Counted from the first letter of the stretch, positions 27,401 to 35,284 are shown. The stretch is DNA of 64,000 bases from Rubrimonas sp036770645 (GCA_036770645.1 DAIPIU010000002.1:1-64000); one strand, 5' to 3'. A program made the numbers and translations. Notes: generated by a model from the sequence alone, not told the origin.

Positions 27401-30400
27401 CGCAGCGCCCCCGCGGCCATCCGAAGCGCCGCGGCGCCTGCGGGGATCGCACCCGGATCGGCGAGAACAAGGTCGAAGTGACCCCGCTGGGACGCCGCGG
27501 CCCGCAGCGCCTCCGGTCCGTCGACCCGCTCGACGCGCGAGGCCCCCGCGGCGCGCAGGCCGTCCTCGGCCCGGTCCGGCGCGGTGCCTGCCAGCGCCAC
27601 GTCGAAAGGCGCAGCATCCAAAGGCGCCCCCGCCGCCGCCCGCCGCGCCATGTCCGCGGCCGCGCGGAGCAGCGCCTCCCACGCGCCGGCCGGCGGCGCC
27701 GTCCGCGCGGGGGCGGGCGCGGTCGCGGCGGCGCCGGGTTCGAAGGCCGCGACAAGCCGCAGAAGGCGCGCCAGATCGACGGCGCGCCCCGGGGCCTGCG
27801 CCGTCAGGGCTTCGACCAGCAGGTCGAGGCCCGGTGCGGGCGGGATCGCGCCCGGCTGGTCGGCGGCCGGATCGTAGGCCCCGTCCTCTGCGAGCGCGGC
27901 GAGGCCGCGTTCGAGCGCGCGCCGCTGGCCCTGTCCCAGCAGGCGGCGCGCGCGCAGCCCGACGCCGCCCGCAGGGGCGAGATCGCCCGCCACGTCCCAG
28001 ATCAGGCGGCGGCAGGCCGCGTCGAGCAGCAGCGTGCCCGCATCGGGCTCGGGCGCCTCGGCCGCGGCCAGCCCAAGCGCGGCGAGGCGGTCGAGGTCCA
28101 TGGGCACCGGCAGGGCGTCGGCCGGGCCGGAAAGCGGCCGCGCGACGCGCCGCCAGATCGGCTCGGCCGACGCCGCGCCGCGCCCGATGCGCACCGCCGC
28201 GAAGCGCACGCCCTCGGCGCTCGCGACCGCCTCGCCGTCGGACCCGCGCAGCACGAAACGCGCCTCGACCGACCGCGCGCCGATCCGCGTCACCGACGCC
28301 TCGGCGCTGGCCGGCGCCGCGCCGGGCCGGTGCAGCGTCAGCCTGCCGATGCGCACCGGCAGATGCGTCATGCCGCGCCGCGCCGCGCCCGGACCGCCGG
28401 CCAGCGCCGCCGCCACGAGGTGGAAGGCCGCGTCGAAGGCGGTCGGGTCGAGCATCCAGCCCGTGTCCGCGCCGGGGGCGGTCAGCGCGGCGACGGCGCG
28501 TCCGGCTTCTGCGACGACCGCGCCCGCCCTGCGGAACCGCGGCCCGTAGGCGAGGCCGAGCGCGGCCAGCCCGTCATAGAGCGCCGCGTCCGGCATCTGC
28601 GCGAAGGCGACGGGCGGCACGCCCCGGGGCGCGGCGGACGGCGCGCGGCGCAGGACGCCCGCCGCATGCAGGGCCCACGCATCGTCCCGCAGATGCGCCC
28701 GGCCCTCGATGCGCAGCACGCCCGCGGCGGCATCCACCGCTGTGCGCAGTTCGATCCGCGCCCCGGCCTCGAGCGAGACGGGGCGCGTCAGGTCGAAGTC
28801 GCACAGCTCCAGCGGACCGTCGCCCAGCGCCTCGGCCCCGGCGGCGAGCGCCATCTCGACCAGCGCGGCGGCTGGCACCGCCGGCGCGCCGTCGACCACG
28901 TGATCGGCGAGCCAGGGTTCGAGCGTCGCGTCGAGGGTCAGCCGCCAGGCCGTGGAGTCCGGCGTCGGCCGCCAGCCCAGCAGCCGCCGCGGCGCGGGCG
29001 TGCGCAGCACGTCGATCCTCTCGGGCGTGGCCTGGATCGCGTGGGCCGTCTTGCGCCACGGATAAGACGGCGGATCCGCGGCCAGAGCCGTGGGCGCGCC
29101 GAAGAAGGCCGCGTCGTCGATCGCCCCGCCCGCCGCGAGCGCGCGCGCGACGATAAGGCCGATGTCCTCGGCCCCGTCGCCCTGCCGGCGCAGCCCGGGG
29201 ATCGCGGCGAAGGCGGCCCCCCGCGCGGCGAGCGTGTCCGACACATAGTTCACGAGCGTCGGCTGCGGCCCGATCTCTAGGAACACGCCGCAGCCGATTT
29301 CGGCCAGCGCGCCGACCGCCTGGCGGAACAGCACCGGTTGGCGGGCGTTGCGCCACCAGTATGCGCCGTCAAGGGCCTCGCCGGGCAGGACACGGCCCTC
29401 GGTCGTCGAGACGAAGGGGATCCGCGCCGGTCCCGGGGCCAGATCGGCGAGTTCGCTCAGCAGCGTCTCGCGGATGCGCTCCATCTCGGGGCCGTGGAAC
29501 GGATAGTCCACCTTGAGCCGGCGCATGGCGACGCGCGCCGACCTGCCGGCGGCTAGCAGCGCCTCGACCGCCTCGGCCGGGCCGGTGACGGTGGCGCCGC
29601 GCGGGCTGTTGTCGGCGGCGATGTCGAGGCCGTCGATGCCGGCGGCGGCGATGAGGCGCCGCGCTTCGTCGGCCGAGGCCAGCACCGCGGCCATCGACCC
29701 GGTGCCATAGAGCGGTCCCTGCCGGCGCGCGCGCCGCACGCACAGCCGCGCGGCCTGTGCGCGGCTCAGCGCCCCGCTGGCCCAGGCGGCGCCGACCTCG
29801 CCGACGCTGTGGCCCGCGACCGCCGCCGGCCGGAGCCCGCGCGCCGCCAGCGCGTCCGCCAGCGCGGCCTGGATGGCGAACAGCAGCGGCTGCGCGACCG
29901 TTGCCCGGCTCAGCCGGTCGGCGAGATCGGGGCGCGACAGCTCGTCGAGCAGGTCGGTTCCGCCCTCGGCCAGCACGCAGGACGCGGTCGCGTCGAACGA
30001 GGCGCGGAAGGCGGGGTCGGCCGCATAGGCCGCCCGGCCCATTCCCGCGAACTGGCTGCCGTTGCCCGAGAACACGAAGGCCACCGGCGCGGCGGTCCCG
30101 GCGGCCGCGGCATCGGCGGCGACGCGGCCCTCGCCGCGCCCCTCGGCCCAGGCCGCCACCGCGCGGCGCCGCGCCTCGGGGTCGGTTTCGGTCACGACCA
30201 GCCGGCGCGACAGCCGCGCGCGGCGATGCGCGGCCGCGGACACCAGGGCCGCCGTCTCTGCCGGTTCAGCGGCGGCCAGGCGATCCGCCCAGCGGGCGGC
30301 CAGCGCGCGCAGCCCGTCCTCGGTCGCGGCGCTGAGGATCAGGGGCGCCGACGGGTCGGGCGCCGCGGCGCCGGCCGCCGGCGCGGCCTCGGCGGCGCTC

Positions 30401-31686
30401 GGCTGGCGGATCGCGACATGGGCGTTGGCCCCGCCGAACCCGAAGGAGTTGACCCCCGCCACCCAGGGCGCGTCGCGCGGTGGCAGCGGCGCGCGCGCGC
30501 CGGCCGGCGCGATGTTCAGCGCCTCGAACGGGATCGCAGGGTTCGGTTCGCGAAGGTGCAGCGTCGCGGGCAGCATCCCGCGCTCGAGCGCCATCTGCGC
30601 CTTGAGCAGCCCCACCAGCCCCGAGGCGGGCTCGAGATGGCCGACATTGGATTTCGCCGAACCGACGGGCAGGGGGCGCGCGCGGTCCCCCCCCAGCGCC
30701 GCGCCGATGGCGCCGGCCTCGATCGGATCGCCCACCGCCGTGCCGGTGCCGTGCGCCTCGACGAAGGCCAGATCGTCCGCCCGCACGCCGGCGCGCGCAT
30801 AGACGGCGCGCATCAGGTCGGCCTGCCGGGCGCCGTTGGGGATCGACAGCGCGCCGGCGCGGCCGTCGCTGTTGACGGCCGAGCCGACCACGACGCCGCG
30901 CACGGGGTCGCCCGCCGCCTGCGCGGCCCCGAGCCGCCCCAGCACGAAGGCGACCGCCCCCTCGGCGCGCACATAGCCGTCGGCGGCGCCGTCGAAGGGC
31001 CGGCAGAGGCCTGTCGGCGACAGCATGCCGGCCCGGCTGAAGCCGATGAAGGGCATCGGCGTCAGCAGCAGGTTCACGCCCCCGACGATGGCGATGTCGA
31101 CCTCGCCCGCCTCCAGCGCCTTGCAGGCGGCGTGGAAGGCGAACAGCGACGAGGAGCATGCAGTGTCGATCAGGTAGCTCGGGCCCTGCGCGTCGAGCAC
31201 GAAGGACAGGCGGTTCGGAATGATGCTGAGCGTGTTGCCAAGCATGAACTGGGCGTCGGCCGAGGCCGGATCGCCCGCCTGCCGGTTGCCGTAATCCAGC
31301 CCCGAGGCCCCGACATAGACGCCCGTGCGCGGGCCCGCGAGGCGCGCCGGCGTCAGCCCGGCATGCTCGATCGCCTCCCAGGCGACCTGCAGGATCAGCC
31401 GCTGCTGCGGATCCATCTGCGCCGCTTCGCGCGGCGAGATGCCGAAGAAGCCGGCGTCGAAGCCGAACGGATCGGCCAGCAGCCCCGCCGCAGCCGTGTA
31501 GGTGCGCCCGGTGGCGGCGCGGTCGGGATGGACGAAGGCGCGCGGATCCCAGCGGTCCGGGCCTACGGCGCCGACCGAGCAGCGCCCTTCGTCGAGCAGG
31601 GTCCAGAACGCCGCGGGGTCGTCGGCACCGGGCAGGCGGCAGCCGTATCCGAGAACGGCGACGCCAGGCTCTCCGCCGGTGTCCAC
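24400..31686 (-). CDS. Single-module highly reducing type I polyketide synthase (KS-AT-DH-ER-KR-ACP)
   Basis: 2428 residues from a GTG at 31686 (GAGGGG 9 bases upstream). KS at about 7-428 has Cys177 (DTACSSS), His312 (AHGTGT) and His350 (NVGHLEP). AT at 535-845 has Ser627 (GHSVGE) and YPFH, suggesting malonyl-CoA. DH at 890-1165 has His929 (HVVDGAPAVP) and Asp1085. ER at 1690-2005 has LNFRDVMWAMG and HGGAGGVGLAA. KR at 2022-2260 has TGGTRGFGLA, Lys2134, Ser2160/2161 and Tyr2174. ACP at 2300-2385 has Ser2339 in GFDSL. Residues 1180-1680 look like a degenerate methyltransferase plus structural KR. No thioesterase is present. All reducing sites look intact, so a saturated chain built iteratively is expected. 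Chain release is assigned, by inference, to the overlapping oxoamine synthase. Confidence 0.93.
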   Translation of the reverse strand: MDTGGEPGVAVLGYGCRLPGADDPAAFWTLLDEGRCSVGAVGPDRWDPRAFVHPDRAATGRTYTAAAGLLADPFGFDAGFFGISPREAAQMDPQQRLILQVAWEAIEHAGLTPARLAGPRTGVYVGASGLDYGNRQAGDPASADAQFMLGNTLSIIPNRLSFVLDAQGPSYLIDTACSSSLFAFHAACKALEAGEVDIAIVGGVNLLLTPMPFIGFSRAGMLSPTGLCRPFDGAADGYVRAEGAVAFVLGRLGAAQAAGDPVRGVVVGSAVNSDGRAGALSIPNGARQADLMRAVYARAGVRADDLAFVEAHGTGTAVGDPIEAGAIGAALGGDRARPLPVGSAKSNVGHLEPASGLVGLLKAQMALERGMLPATLHLREPNPAIPFEALNIAPAGARAPLPPRDAPWVAGVNSFGFGGANAHVAIRQPSAAEAAPAAGAAAPDPSAPLILSAATEDGLRALAARWADRLAAAEPAETAALVSAAAHRRARLSRRLVVTETDPEARRRAVAAWAEGRGEGRVAADAAAAGTAAPVAFVFSGNGSQFAGMGRAAYAADPAFRASFDATASCVLAEGGTDLLDELSRPDLADRLSRATVAQPLLFAIQAALADALAARGLRPAAVAGHSVGEVGAAWASGALSRAQAARLCVRRARRQGPLYGTGSMAAVLASADEARRLIAAAGIDGLDIAADNSPRGATVTGPAEAVEALLAAGRSARVAMRRLKVDYPFHGPEMERIRETLLSELADLAPGPARIPFVSTTEGRVLPGEALDGAYWWRNARQPVLFRQAVGALAEIGCGVFLEIGPQPTLVNYVSDTLAARGAAFAAIPGLRRQGDGAEDIGLIVARALAAGGAIDDAAFFGAPTALAADPPSYPWRKTAHAIQATPERIDVLRTPAPRRLLGWRPTPDSTAWRLTLDATLEPWLADHVVDGAPAVPAAALVEMALAAGAEALGDGPLELCDFDLTRPVSLEAGARIELRTAVDAAAGVLRIEGRAHLRDDAWALHAAGVLRRAPSAAPRGVPPVAFAQMPDAALYDGLAALGLAYGPRFRRAGAVVAEAGRAVAALTAPGADTGWMLDPTAFDAAFHLVAAALAGGPGAARRGMTHLPVRIGRLTLHRPGAAPASAEASVTRIGARSVEARFVLRGSDGEAVASAEGVRFAAVRIGRGAASAEPIWRRVARPLSGPADALPVPMDLDRLAALGLAAAEAPEPDAGTLLLDAACRRLIWDVAGDLAPAGGVGLRARRLLGQGQRRALERGLAALAEDGAYDPAADQPGAIPPAPGLDLLVEALTAQAPGRAVDLARLLRLVAAFEPGAAATAPAPARTAPPAGAWEALLRAAADMARRAAAGAPLDAAPFDVALAGTAPDRAEDGLRAAGASRVERVDGPEALRAAASQRGHFDLVLADPGAIPAGAAALRMAAGALRPGATLLLAGTGTDLLRDLLDALDGADAAAGAADPAALTAAARAAGYAEASAGWLAIEGPATPVLVARAAAGQAARPVAPGETVIWTGSGRMPDARALAALVSDSGGAARLSGPGETGADARWLVLLLDGGDGAAASEAVTAGLSRLRTALAARPSRLLVLTRGAARSPVTAALRGAVRVAANERPDLDLRALDLDAALDAPAAAVAALAALTAEGAETEAEAGPGGLSAPRIEAAADVARSAAVAALGGTEPPALRLDADGGGGLEGLRWAPVARRAPGPGEIEIAVEAAGLNFRDVMWAMGLLPEEAVEDGFSGAGLGMECAGVVTRAGPGAGFAQGERVTGFAASALATHAVMAAAAAVRAPEGLDAAAAASLPVVFATAWRALVDLGRLESGETVLIHGGAGGVGLAALRIARARGARVFATAGSPAKRRLLTLLGAERVFDSRGLDFADGVMAATGGEGVDVVLNSLSGEAMERSLGCVRAFGRFVELGKRDFYANARVGLRPLRRNVSYFGVDLDAMLKARPGSARPLLDALAAEAASGGLAAPPFQAVGGTEVREAFRLMQRSGHIGKIVVLPPAAPEAPATRAPLARPDRAWLVTGGTRGFGLALAERLALRGAGALWLVSRTGTLDPAARARLAASGARVVARACDAADPSAVAALMAEIDASGTPLGGIAHAATLPSDALLDRLDPVTARAALRAKLDGALALDAAERARSGPKVGHFLLFSSLAAWIGNPGQAAYVAANAGLEALAAARLAEGRPGLALAFGPVADAGMLAEDADARLRLERQGAMPMAAQAALDALEAAVAGQGQGDAALAIGRVRWGALAGALRTLEGGLTERLDLSLGTAQPGAEGMDLRARLRGLDEGGAVRAVVALFAAEAATILRLDPGEIDPNRPMAELGFDSLMAVELKLSFEEKYGASLPVLSLSEGATLAALAARVAGQLREGGATDDDGDPQAAVAAVAARHLGPEAVARVTERLGAAGAPAVAEDIE

Positions 31687-31782
31687 GTCAATCCACCCCT
31701 CAGGCAATCCGGCGTCCCCAATCTGTCGGTTGAAGGACAGCCTCGATCGGCCCCTCGCAGCAGGCCCTCCCCCAGCCTCAGT

Positions 31783-31811
31783 TGTATCGCGAACGCCCGC
31801 GGCGCCGTCAA
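31783..31811 (-). promoter_or_regulatory. Candidate sigma-70 promoter for the PKS gene
   Basis: On the minus strand TTGACG (31806-31811) is followed, after exactly 17 bases, by GATACA (31783-31788). The -35 box is near consensus and the -10 is weak. Transcription would start near 31775, giving a leader of about 90 nt before the GTG at 31686. This suggests that the PKS-oxoamine synthase pair has its own promoter within the 226-bp gap after the PhnD-like gene. Confidence 0.45.
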
Positions 31812-31912
31812 TGGCGGCATGGATGCGGCGCAGAAAAGGCATGCCGCGGCGCCGAAGGCGCATGGCGCGCCGCCGCAACGCGCGCCGCCGGGCGGCGTTG
31901 CCGCCGGGGCGA

Positions 31913-32728
31913 TCAGGCCAGCGCGGGATAGCCCAGCGCGTCGGCCGCCGCCGCCCGCGCCGCCACGGCCGCATAGGCCCCCTCATCGGCCGGGACCGCG
32001 CCGAGCAGGCCCAGCACGCGCCGCGCCGGCAGCGTTCCGGGCGCGCCGCAGGTCTCGACAAGGGCCTCGGTCAGCAGCGCCGCGGTCGCATCCGGAGCCG
32101 CCGCGGCCGCGATGAAGGGCAGGGACGGGGCGGGGTCGGTCCAGCCGATCGCCCGCAGCGCTCCGGCCAGCGCGGGATCGACCCTGCCGATCAGGCGCCA
32201 CGTCACGCAATCGAGCGCGCAGGCGTCCGCCCGTCCCGACGCGACCGCCGCCGCCGAGGCGCGGTGGGTCCCGGTGGTCAGGACGGTCCCGAAGAATCGC
32301 CCCTGCGACGCGAGCGGCGCCAGGGCCATGCGCAGGGCATGGCAGCCCGACAGGCTGTCGGACCCGTTCATCGCGAGCCGCCGTCCGCGCAGGTCGTCCA
32401 GCGCCTGCGCTGGATCGTCCCGGCGCACGACGACCGCCGAGCGGTAGGTCGGCCCCGCGCAGCCCTCGGCCTCGTAGACGGGCGAGGCCAGCAGGCGCAC
32501 GCGGCCCGCCAGCGCCGTGGCGTAGGGCCAGCCGCAGGTCTGCGACAGCAGCAGGCGCGGGTCGCTCCAGTGGTCGACGAGCGGCCCGTTCGGGCGGGTC
32601 AGGCGCGAGGGCGCGCCGAGGCCCCGCGCGCGGATCGCCGCCGCCAGCGCCTCCCACAGGGCGTCCGTCGCGGCACGGATCTCGGGGAAGTCGTACATCG
32701 GCAGCGAGGCGGGGCCGGGTTCCCGCAC
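31913..32728 (-). CDS. PhnD-like phosphate/phosphonate-type binding protein without signal peptide
   Basis: A 271-residue protein of the PhnD/periplasmic-binding-like type II fold. Early residues ASLPMYDFPEIRAATDALW, the segment QTCGWPYATALAG near residue 63, and NGSDSLSGCHALR near 120 are typical of orphan PhnD-like proteins. It has no signal peptide or lipobox and no ABC permease or ATPase nearby, so it is predicted to be cytosolic. The start is a GTG at 32728, 11 bp after the desaturase stop; an ATG at 32698 would remove the conserved ASLP residues. Its role is unknown. Its place between desaturase and PKS suggests ligand binding linked to that pathway, which is inference. Confidence 0.72.
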   Translation of the reverse strand: MREPGPASLPMYDFPEIRAATDALWEALAAAIRARGLGAPSRLTRPNGPLVDHWSDPRLLLSQTCGWPYATALAGRVRLLASPVYEAEGCAGPTYRSAVVVRRDDPAQALDDLRGRRLAMNGSDSLSGCHALRMALAPLASQGRFFGTVLTTGTHRASAAAVASGRADACALDCVTWRLIGRVDPALAGALRAIGWTDPAPSLPFIAAAAAPDATAALLTEALVETCGAPGTLPARRVLGLLGAVPADEGAYAAVAARAAAADALGYPALA

Positions 32729-32739
32729 GCCGTCCGCGG

Positions 32740-33693
32740 TCAGGGCGCGCGTCCCAGCGGATGGGGCACCGGGTCCTTCGCGGTCAGGAGATGCTTCCGG
32801 AACACCTCAAGATACGAGGCGTAGCGATAGCCGCGGTTGCGCGCCAGGAACCGGTCGCGCCGCGCCGCGTAAAGGCCGGGCAGCGCGTGCCATGCGAGGC
32901 GCGGATGGGCGTGATGCACCGCATGGAAGTTGTTGTTCAGGAACAGCAGCGCCAGCGGCCCGCGATCCTCGATCACCACGCTGCGGCCCGCCGCCTGCTC
33001 GTGCGCACGGTGTTCGAGGAAGGTGCGGATCTTCAGGACCGACAGCGCCACATAGCAGGAGGCGAGATAGGCCCATGCGGGCATGGTCCCGACCGTGGAC
33101 AGCCAGACCGCCACCGGCGCGGCCCCCGCCGCGTGCAGCGCCCAGGCCCTGCGCACCGCCGCACGGTCCGGACCGGCGGTCGCGGCGCGCCATTCCCCGG
33201 CCGCGAAGCGCGCCAGCCCGATGGCGGGCCCCAGCGCCATCCTGCCGAGCAGCGTGTTGTTAGCTTGCAACAGCGCGCGCAGCGCCGGGTGCAGGCGCGC
33301 CCAGACGACCGGATCGAGGAAATTGGATTCGGGGTCGTCATAGGGGTCGGTCAGGCGCTCGTCGCGGTGATGCGCGAGGTGCAGGTCGCGGAAGCGTCCG
33401 TAGGGGATCAGCAGGCCCAGCGCCGGGAACACCAGCGCCTCCGACAGTGCCCGGCTGCGGAACGGGTGGCCGTGCAACACCTCGTGCTGCAGCGAGGAAT
33501 GCTGGGTCAGGCACAGCGCCGTCAGCGGCACGGCCAGCCACAGGGTCATCGTCCCGGCCCACAGCGTCGCGCCGGCCCACAGGGCATAGGTCGCGGCCAG
33601 CAGCGCGAGCGTCGGCGTTTCGGATGCGCCGCGGGTGGCGAAGCGCGGGTGGTCTAGCCGTTCCGTCGGCGGAAGGGTCTGTGGTGCTGACAT
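32740..33693 (-). CDS. Membrane fatty acid desaturase/hydroxylase
   Basis: A 317-residue integral-membrane di-iron enzyme. The three histidine boxes are complete: HEVLHGH (residues 70-76), HLAHH (105-109) and HAVHH (257-261). Hydrophobic helices flank them. Family members desaturate, hydroxylate or ketolate lipids, carotenoids or sphingoid bases using O2 and ferredoxin or a similar donor. It is the first gene of the leftward block that leads to the PKS and oxoamine synthase, and it diverges from an XRE regulator across 122 bp rich in inverted repeats. A role in modifying the PKS-derived lipid is attractive but unproven. Confidence 0.9.
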   Translation of the reverse strand: MSAPQTLPPTERLDHPRFATRGASETPTLALLAATYALWAGATLWAGTMTLWLAVPLTALCLTQHSSLQHEVLHGHPFRSRALSEALVFPALGLLIPYGRFRDLHLAHHRDERLTDPYDDPESNFLDPVVWARLHPALRALLQANNTLLGRMALGPAIGLARFAAGEWRAATAGPDRAAVRRAWALHAAGAAPVAVWLSTVGTMPAWAYLASCYVALSVLKIRTFLEHRAHEQAAGRSVVIEDRGPLALLFLNNNFHAVHHAHPRLAWHALPGLYAARRDRFLARNRGYRYASYLEVFRKHLLTAKDPVPHPLGRAP

Positions 33694-33731
33694 GTCACGA
33701 TGCTGCCACGGCGCGCGCCGCGCGCCAGTGG

Positions 33732-33809
33732 GCGAGTTCGCGTGCGGCGATCACGCATCCACAATGAACGGCCCGATTCATTGCGAACTCGCATCTCTCG
33801 TGCGAGATG
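33732..33809. promoter_or_regulatory. Cluster of inverted repeats in the desaturase/regulator divergent promoter
   Basis: GCGAGTTCGC at 33732-33741 recurs on the other strand at 33783-33792 (GCGAACTCGC); each is a near-palindrome. CAATGAA (33762-33768) and TTCATTG (33777-33783) form a perfect inverted repeat. CATCTC (33792-33797) and GAGATG (33804-33809) form another, which covers the ribosome-binding region just before the regulator ATG at 33816. Two copies of one 10-bp palindromic word in a 122-bp divergent spacer are what an autoregulating divergent repressor would use. Confidence 0.55.
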
Positions 33810-33815
33810 TAACCG

Positions 33816-34676
33816 ATGGATCGTCGCGCCCTCGCCGCCCTGTTCCGCGAACGCCTCGGCGCGCTGGTCGCAGGCGGGCAGGGCGGGCTTGCGCGCCTCG
33901 GCCGCGACAGCGGCGTCGACCGATCGGCGCTGAGCCAGTTCCTCGATCCCGGCGCCGACCGGCTTCCGCGCGCGGAGACGCTGCGCGCGCTGGCCGCCGC
34001 GCGGGGCGTCTCCACCGACTGGCTGGTGGGCCTCAGCCATGCCCAGCGCGGCGGGCAGGGGCTGGCCCCGAGCGCCGAGATCGAATCCGCCTTCCATGCC
34101 GATGGCGGCTCGCCCCTCGAGCGCTGGCGGCGCGAGGCGGCGGGGGGGAAGCTGCGCTATGTGCCATCGACCCTGCCGGACATGCTGCGCCTGCCCGAAC
34201 TGATGGCCTGGGAGGAATCGGGACCGCAGGGCGGGGTGCGGCTGGATTTCGCCGAGGCCCTGCTCGACGACGCGCGGCTGGGCGATGTCGATGTCGAGAT
34301 CGCGATGCCGCGCCAGACGCTCGGGGCGCTGGCGGCGGGGGCGGGGCTGTGGTCGGGGATGGATGCGGCGCTGCGCCGCCGCCAGCTCGCCTTCATGGCC
34401 GAGCAATGCGCGGCGCATTACCCGCGCCTGCGGCTGCACCTGCATGACGGGCGGCGCACCTATTCCGCGCCCTTCACGGTGTTCGGCCTCGCCCGCGCCG
34501 CGATCTACCTCGGCCGGTCCTACCTCGTGCTGACGGCCGCCGATCAGGTGCGGGCGCTTGCCCGCCATTTCGACCTGCTGGTGCGCGATGCCGAGACGCC
34601 CTCCGACCGCGCCCCGGAGGCGCTGCGCGCGCTTGCCGCGTCGGTGCCGGATGATGCGAACCGCGAGGCGGTCTAG
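33816..34676 (+). CDS. XRE-family HTH transcriptional regulator with C-terminal effector-like domain
   Basis: A 286-residue protein. Residues about 20-75 contain an HTH of the lambda-repressor type (LARLGRDSGVDRSALSQFL, then LRALAAARGVSTDWLVGLS). The remaining roughly 200 residues resemble a ligand-binding or dimerisation domain of unknown specificity. It contains RLRLHLHDGRRTYSAPFTVF, characteristic of alphaproteobacterial regulators of this type. It is divergent from the desaturase and lies 44 bp upstream of a PagL-like outer-membrane gene. It probably controls one or both directions through the palindromes at 33732-33809 (inference). Confidence 0.82.
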   Translation: MDRRALAALFRERLGALVAGGQGGLARLGRDSGVDRSALSQFLDPGADRLPRAETLRALAAARGVSTDWLVGLSHAQRGGQGLAPSAEIESAFHADGGSPLERWRREAAGGKLRYVPSTLPDMLRLPELMAWEESGPQGGVRLDFAEALLDDARLGDVDVEIAMPRQTLGALAAGAGLWSGMDAALRRRQLAFMAEQCAAHYPRLRLHLHDGRRTYSAPFTVFGLARAAIYLGRSYLVLTAADQVRALARHFDLLVRDAETPSDRAPEALRALAASVPDDANREAV

Positions 34677-34720
34677 AGAGAGAGCGGATGCGCCGCTTCC
34701 GCTGCGCCACGGAGTTCCCG

Positions 34721-35284
34721 ATGCGCCTCGTCGCCGTTGCCCTCGCCGCTCTCGCCGCCGTCCCCGCCCTGGCCGAGCGGCCGCCCCACGCCGTCACCGG
34801 CTTCGCCGGCGCCCTGATCGATGCGCCGTGGGAGGAGGCGGCCGTCTTCTGGGACTGGGACTTCCAGTCCGCCTATCCCGTGGGCATCGCCGCATCGGCC
34901 CGTCTGGCGCGGCCGGCGCCGGGCCTCGCCCTCGAGGCGGAGCTTCAGCTCGTTCGGCATTTCGGCGATCAGGACCACTGGGAGGTCAACGCGCCGGTGA
35001 TGACCGCCCGCTGGCTCGCCTTTCCCTGGAGCGAGACCCTGGACACCAGCGCGGCCTTCGGGCTCGGGCTGTCCTTCGCTTCCGAGGTTCCCGCCGCCGA
35101 GGTCGCCCTCGAGGGCGAGTCGGAGCAGATCCTGGCCTACTGGATGATCGAGCTCGATGCGGGCCTGCCCGAAAGCCCCTGGCGCGTCGCGGGGCGCCTG
35201 CACCACCGCTCGACCGCTTTCGGCGCCTTCGGCGAGGACGGCGGCAGCAATGCATTGGTCGTGGGCGTGAAGCGGCTGTTCTGA
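34721..35284 (+). CDS. PagL-like outer-membrane beta-barrel (acyloxyacyl hydrolase/lipid A deacylase family, tentative)
   Basis: A 187-residue secreted protein. The signal peptide is MRLVAVALAALAAVPALAE, followed by amphipathic strands and a C-terminal ...VVGVKRLF ending in Phe, as in outer-membrane barrels. Near the C-terminus, LHHRSTAFGAFGEDGGSN shows an H-x-S pair, a nearby Glu and a GxN motif, resembling the PagL catalytic region. The ATG at 34721 (GGAG 6 bases upstream) gives a clean signal peptide; an earlier ATG at 34688 would add 11 residues. If the assignment is right, it trims lipid A acyl chains in the outer membrane. It could instead be a non-catalytic relative. Confidence 0.55.
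   Translation: MRLVAVALAALAAVPALAERPPHAVTGFAGALIDAPWEEAAVFWDWDFQSAYPVGIAASARLARPAPGLALEAELQLVRHFGDQDHWEVNAPVMTARWLAFPWSETLDTSAAFGLGLSFASEVPAAEVALEGESEQILAYWMIELDAGLPESPWRVAGRLHHRSTAFGAFGEDGGSNALVVGVKRLF

Noticed and set aside
24481..29280. A 1599-codon open frame on the + strand opposite the PKS
   Set aside because: It is antisense to intact PKS domains with catalytic residues, has His/Arg/Gln-rich composition and no motifs. Such mirror frames are expected in very GC-rich genes.
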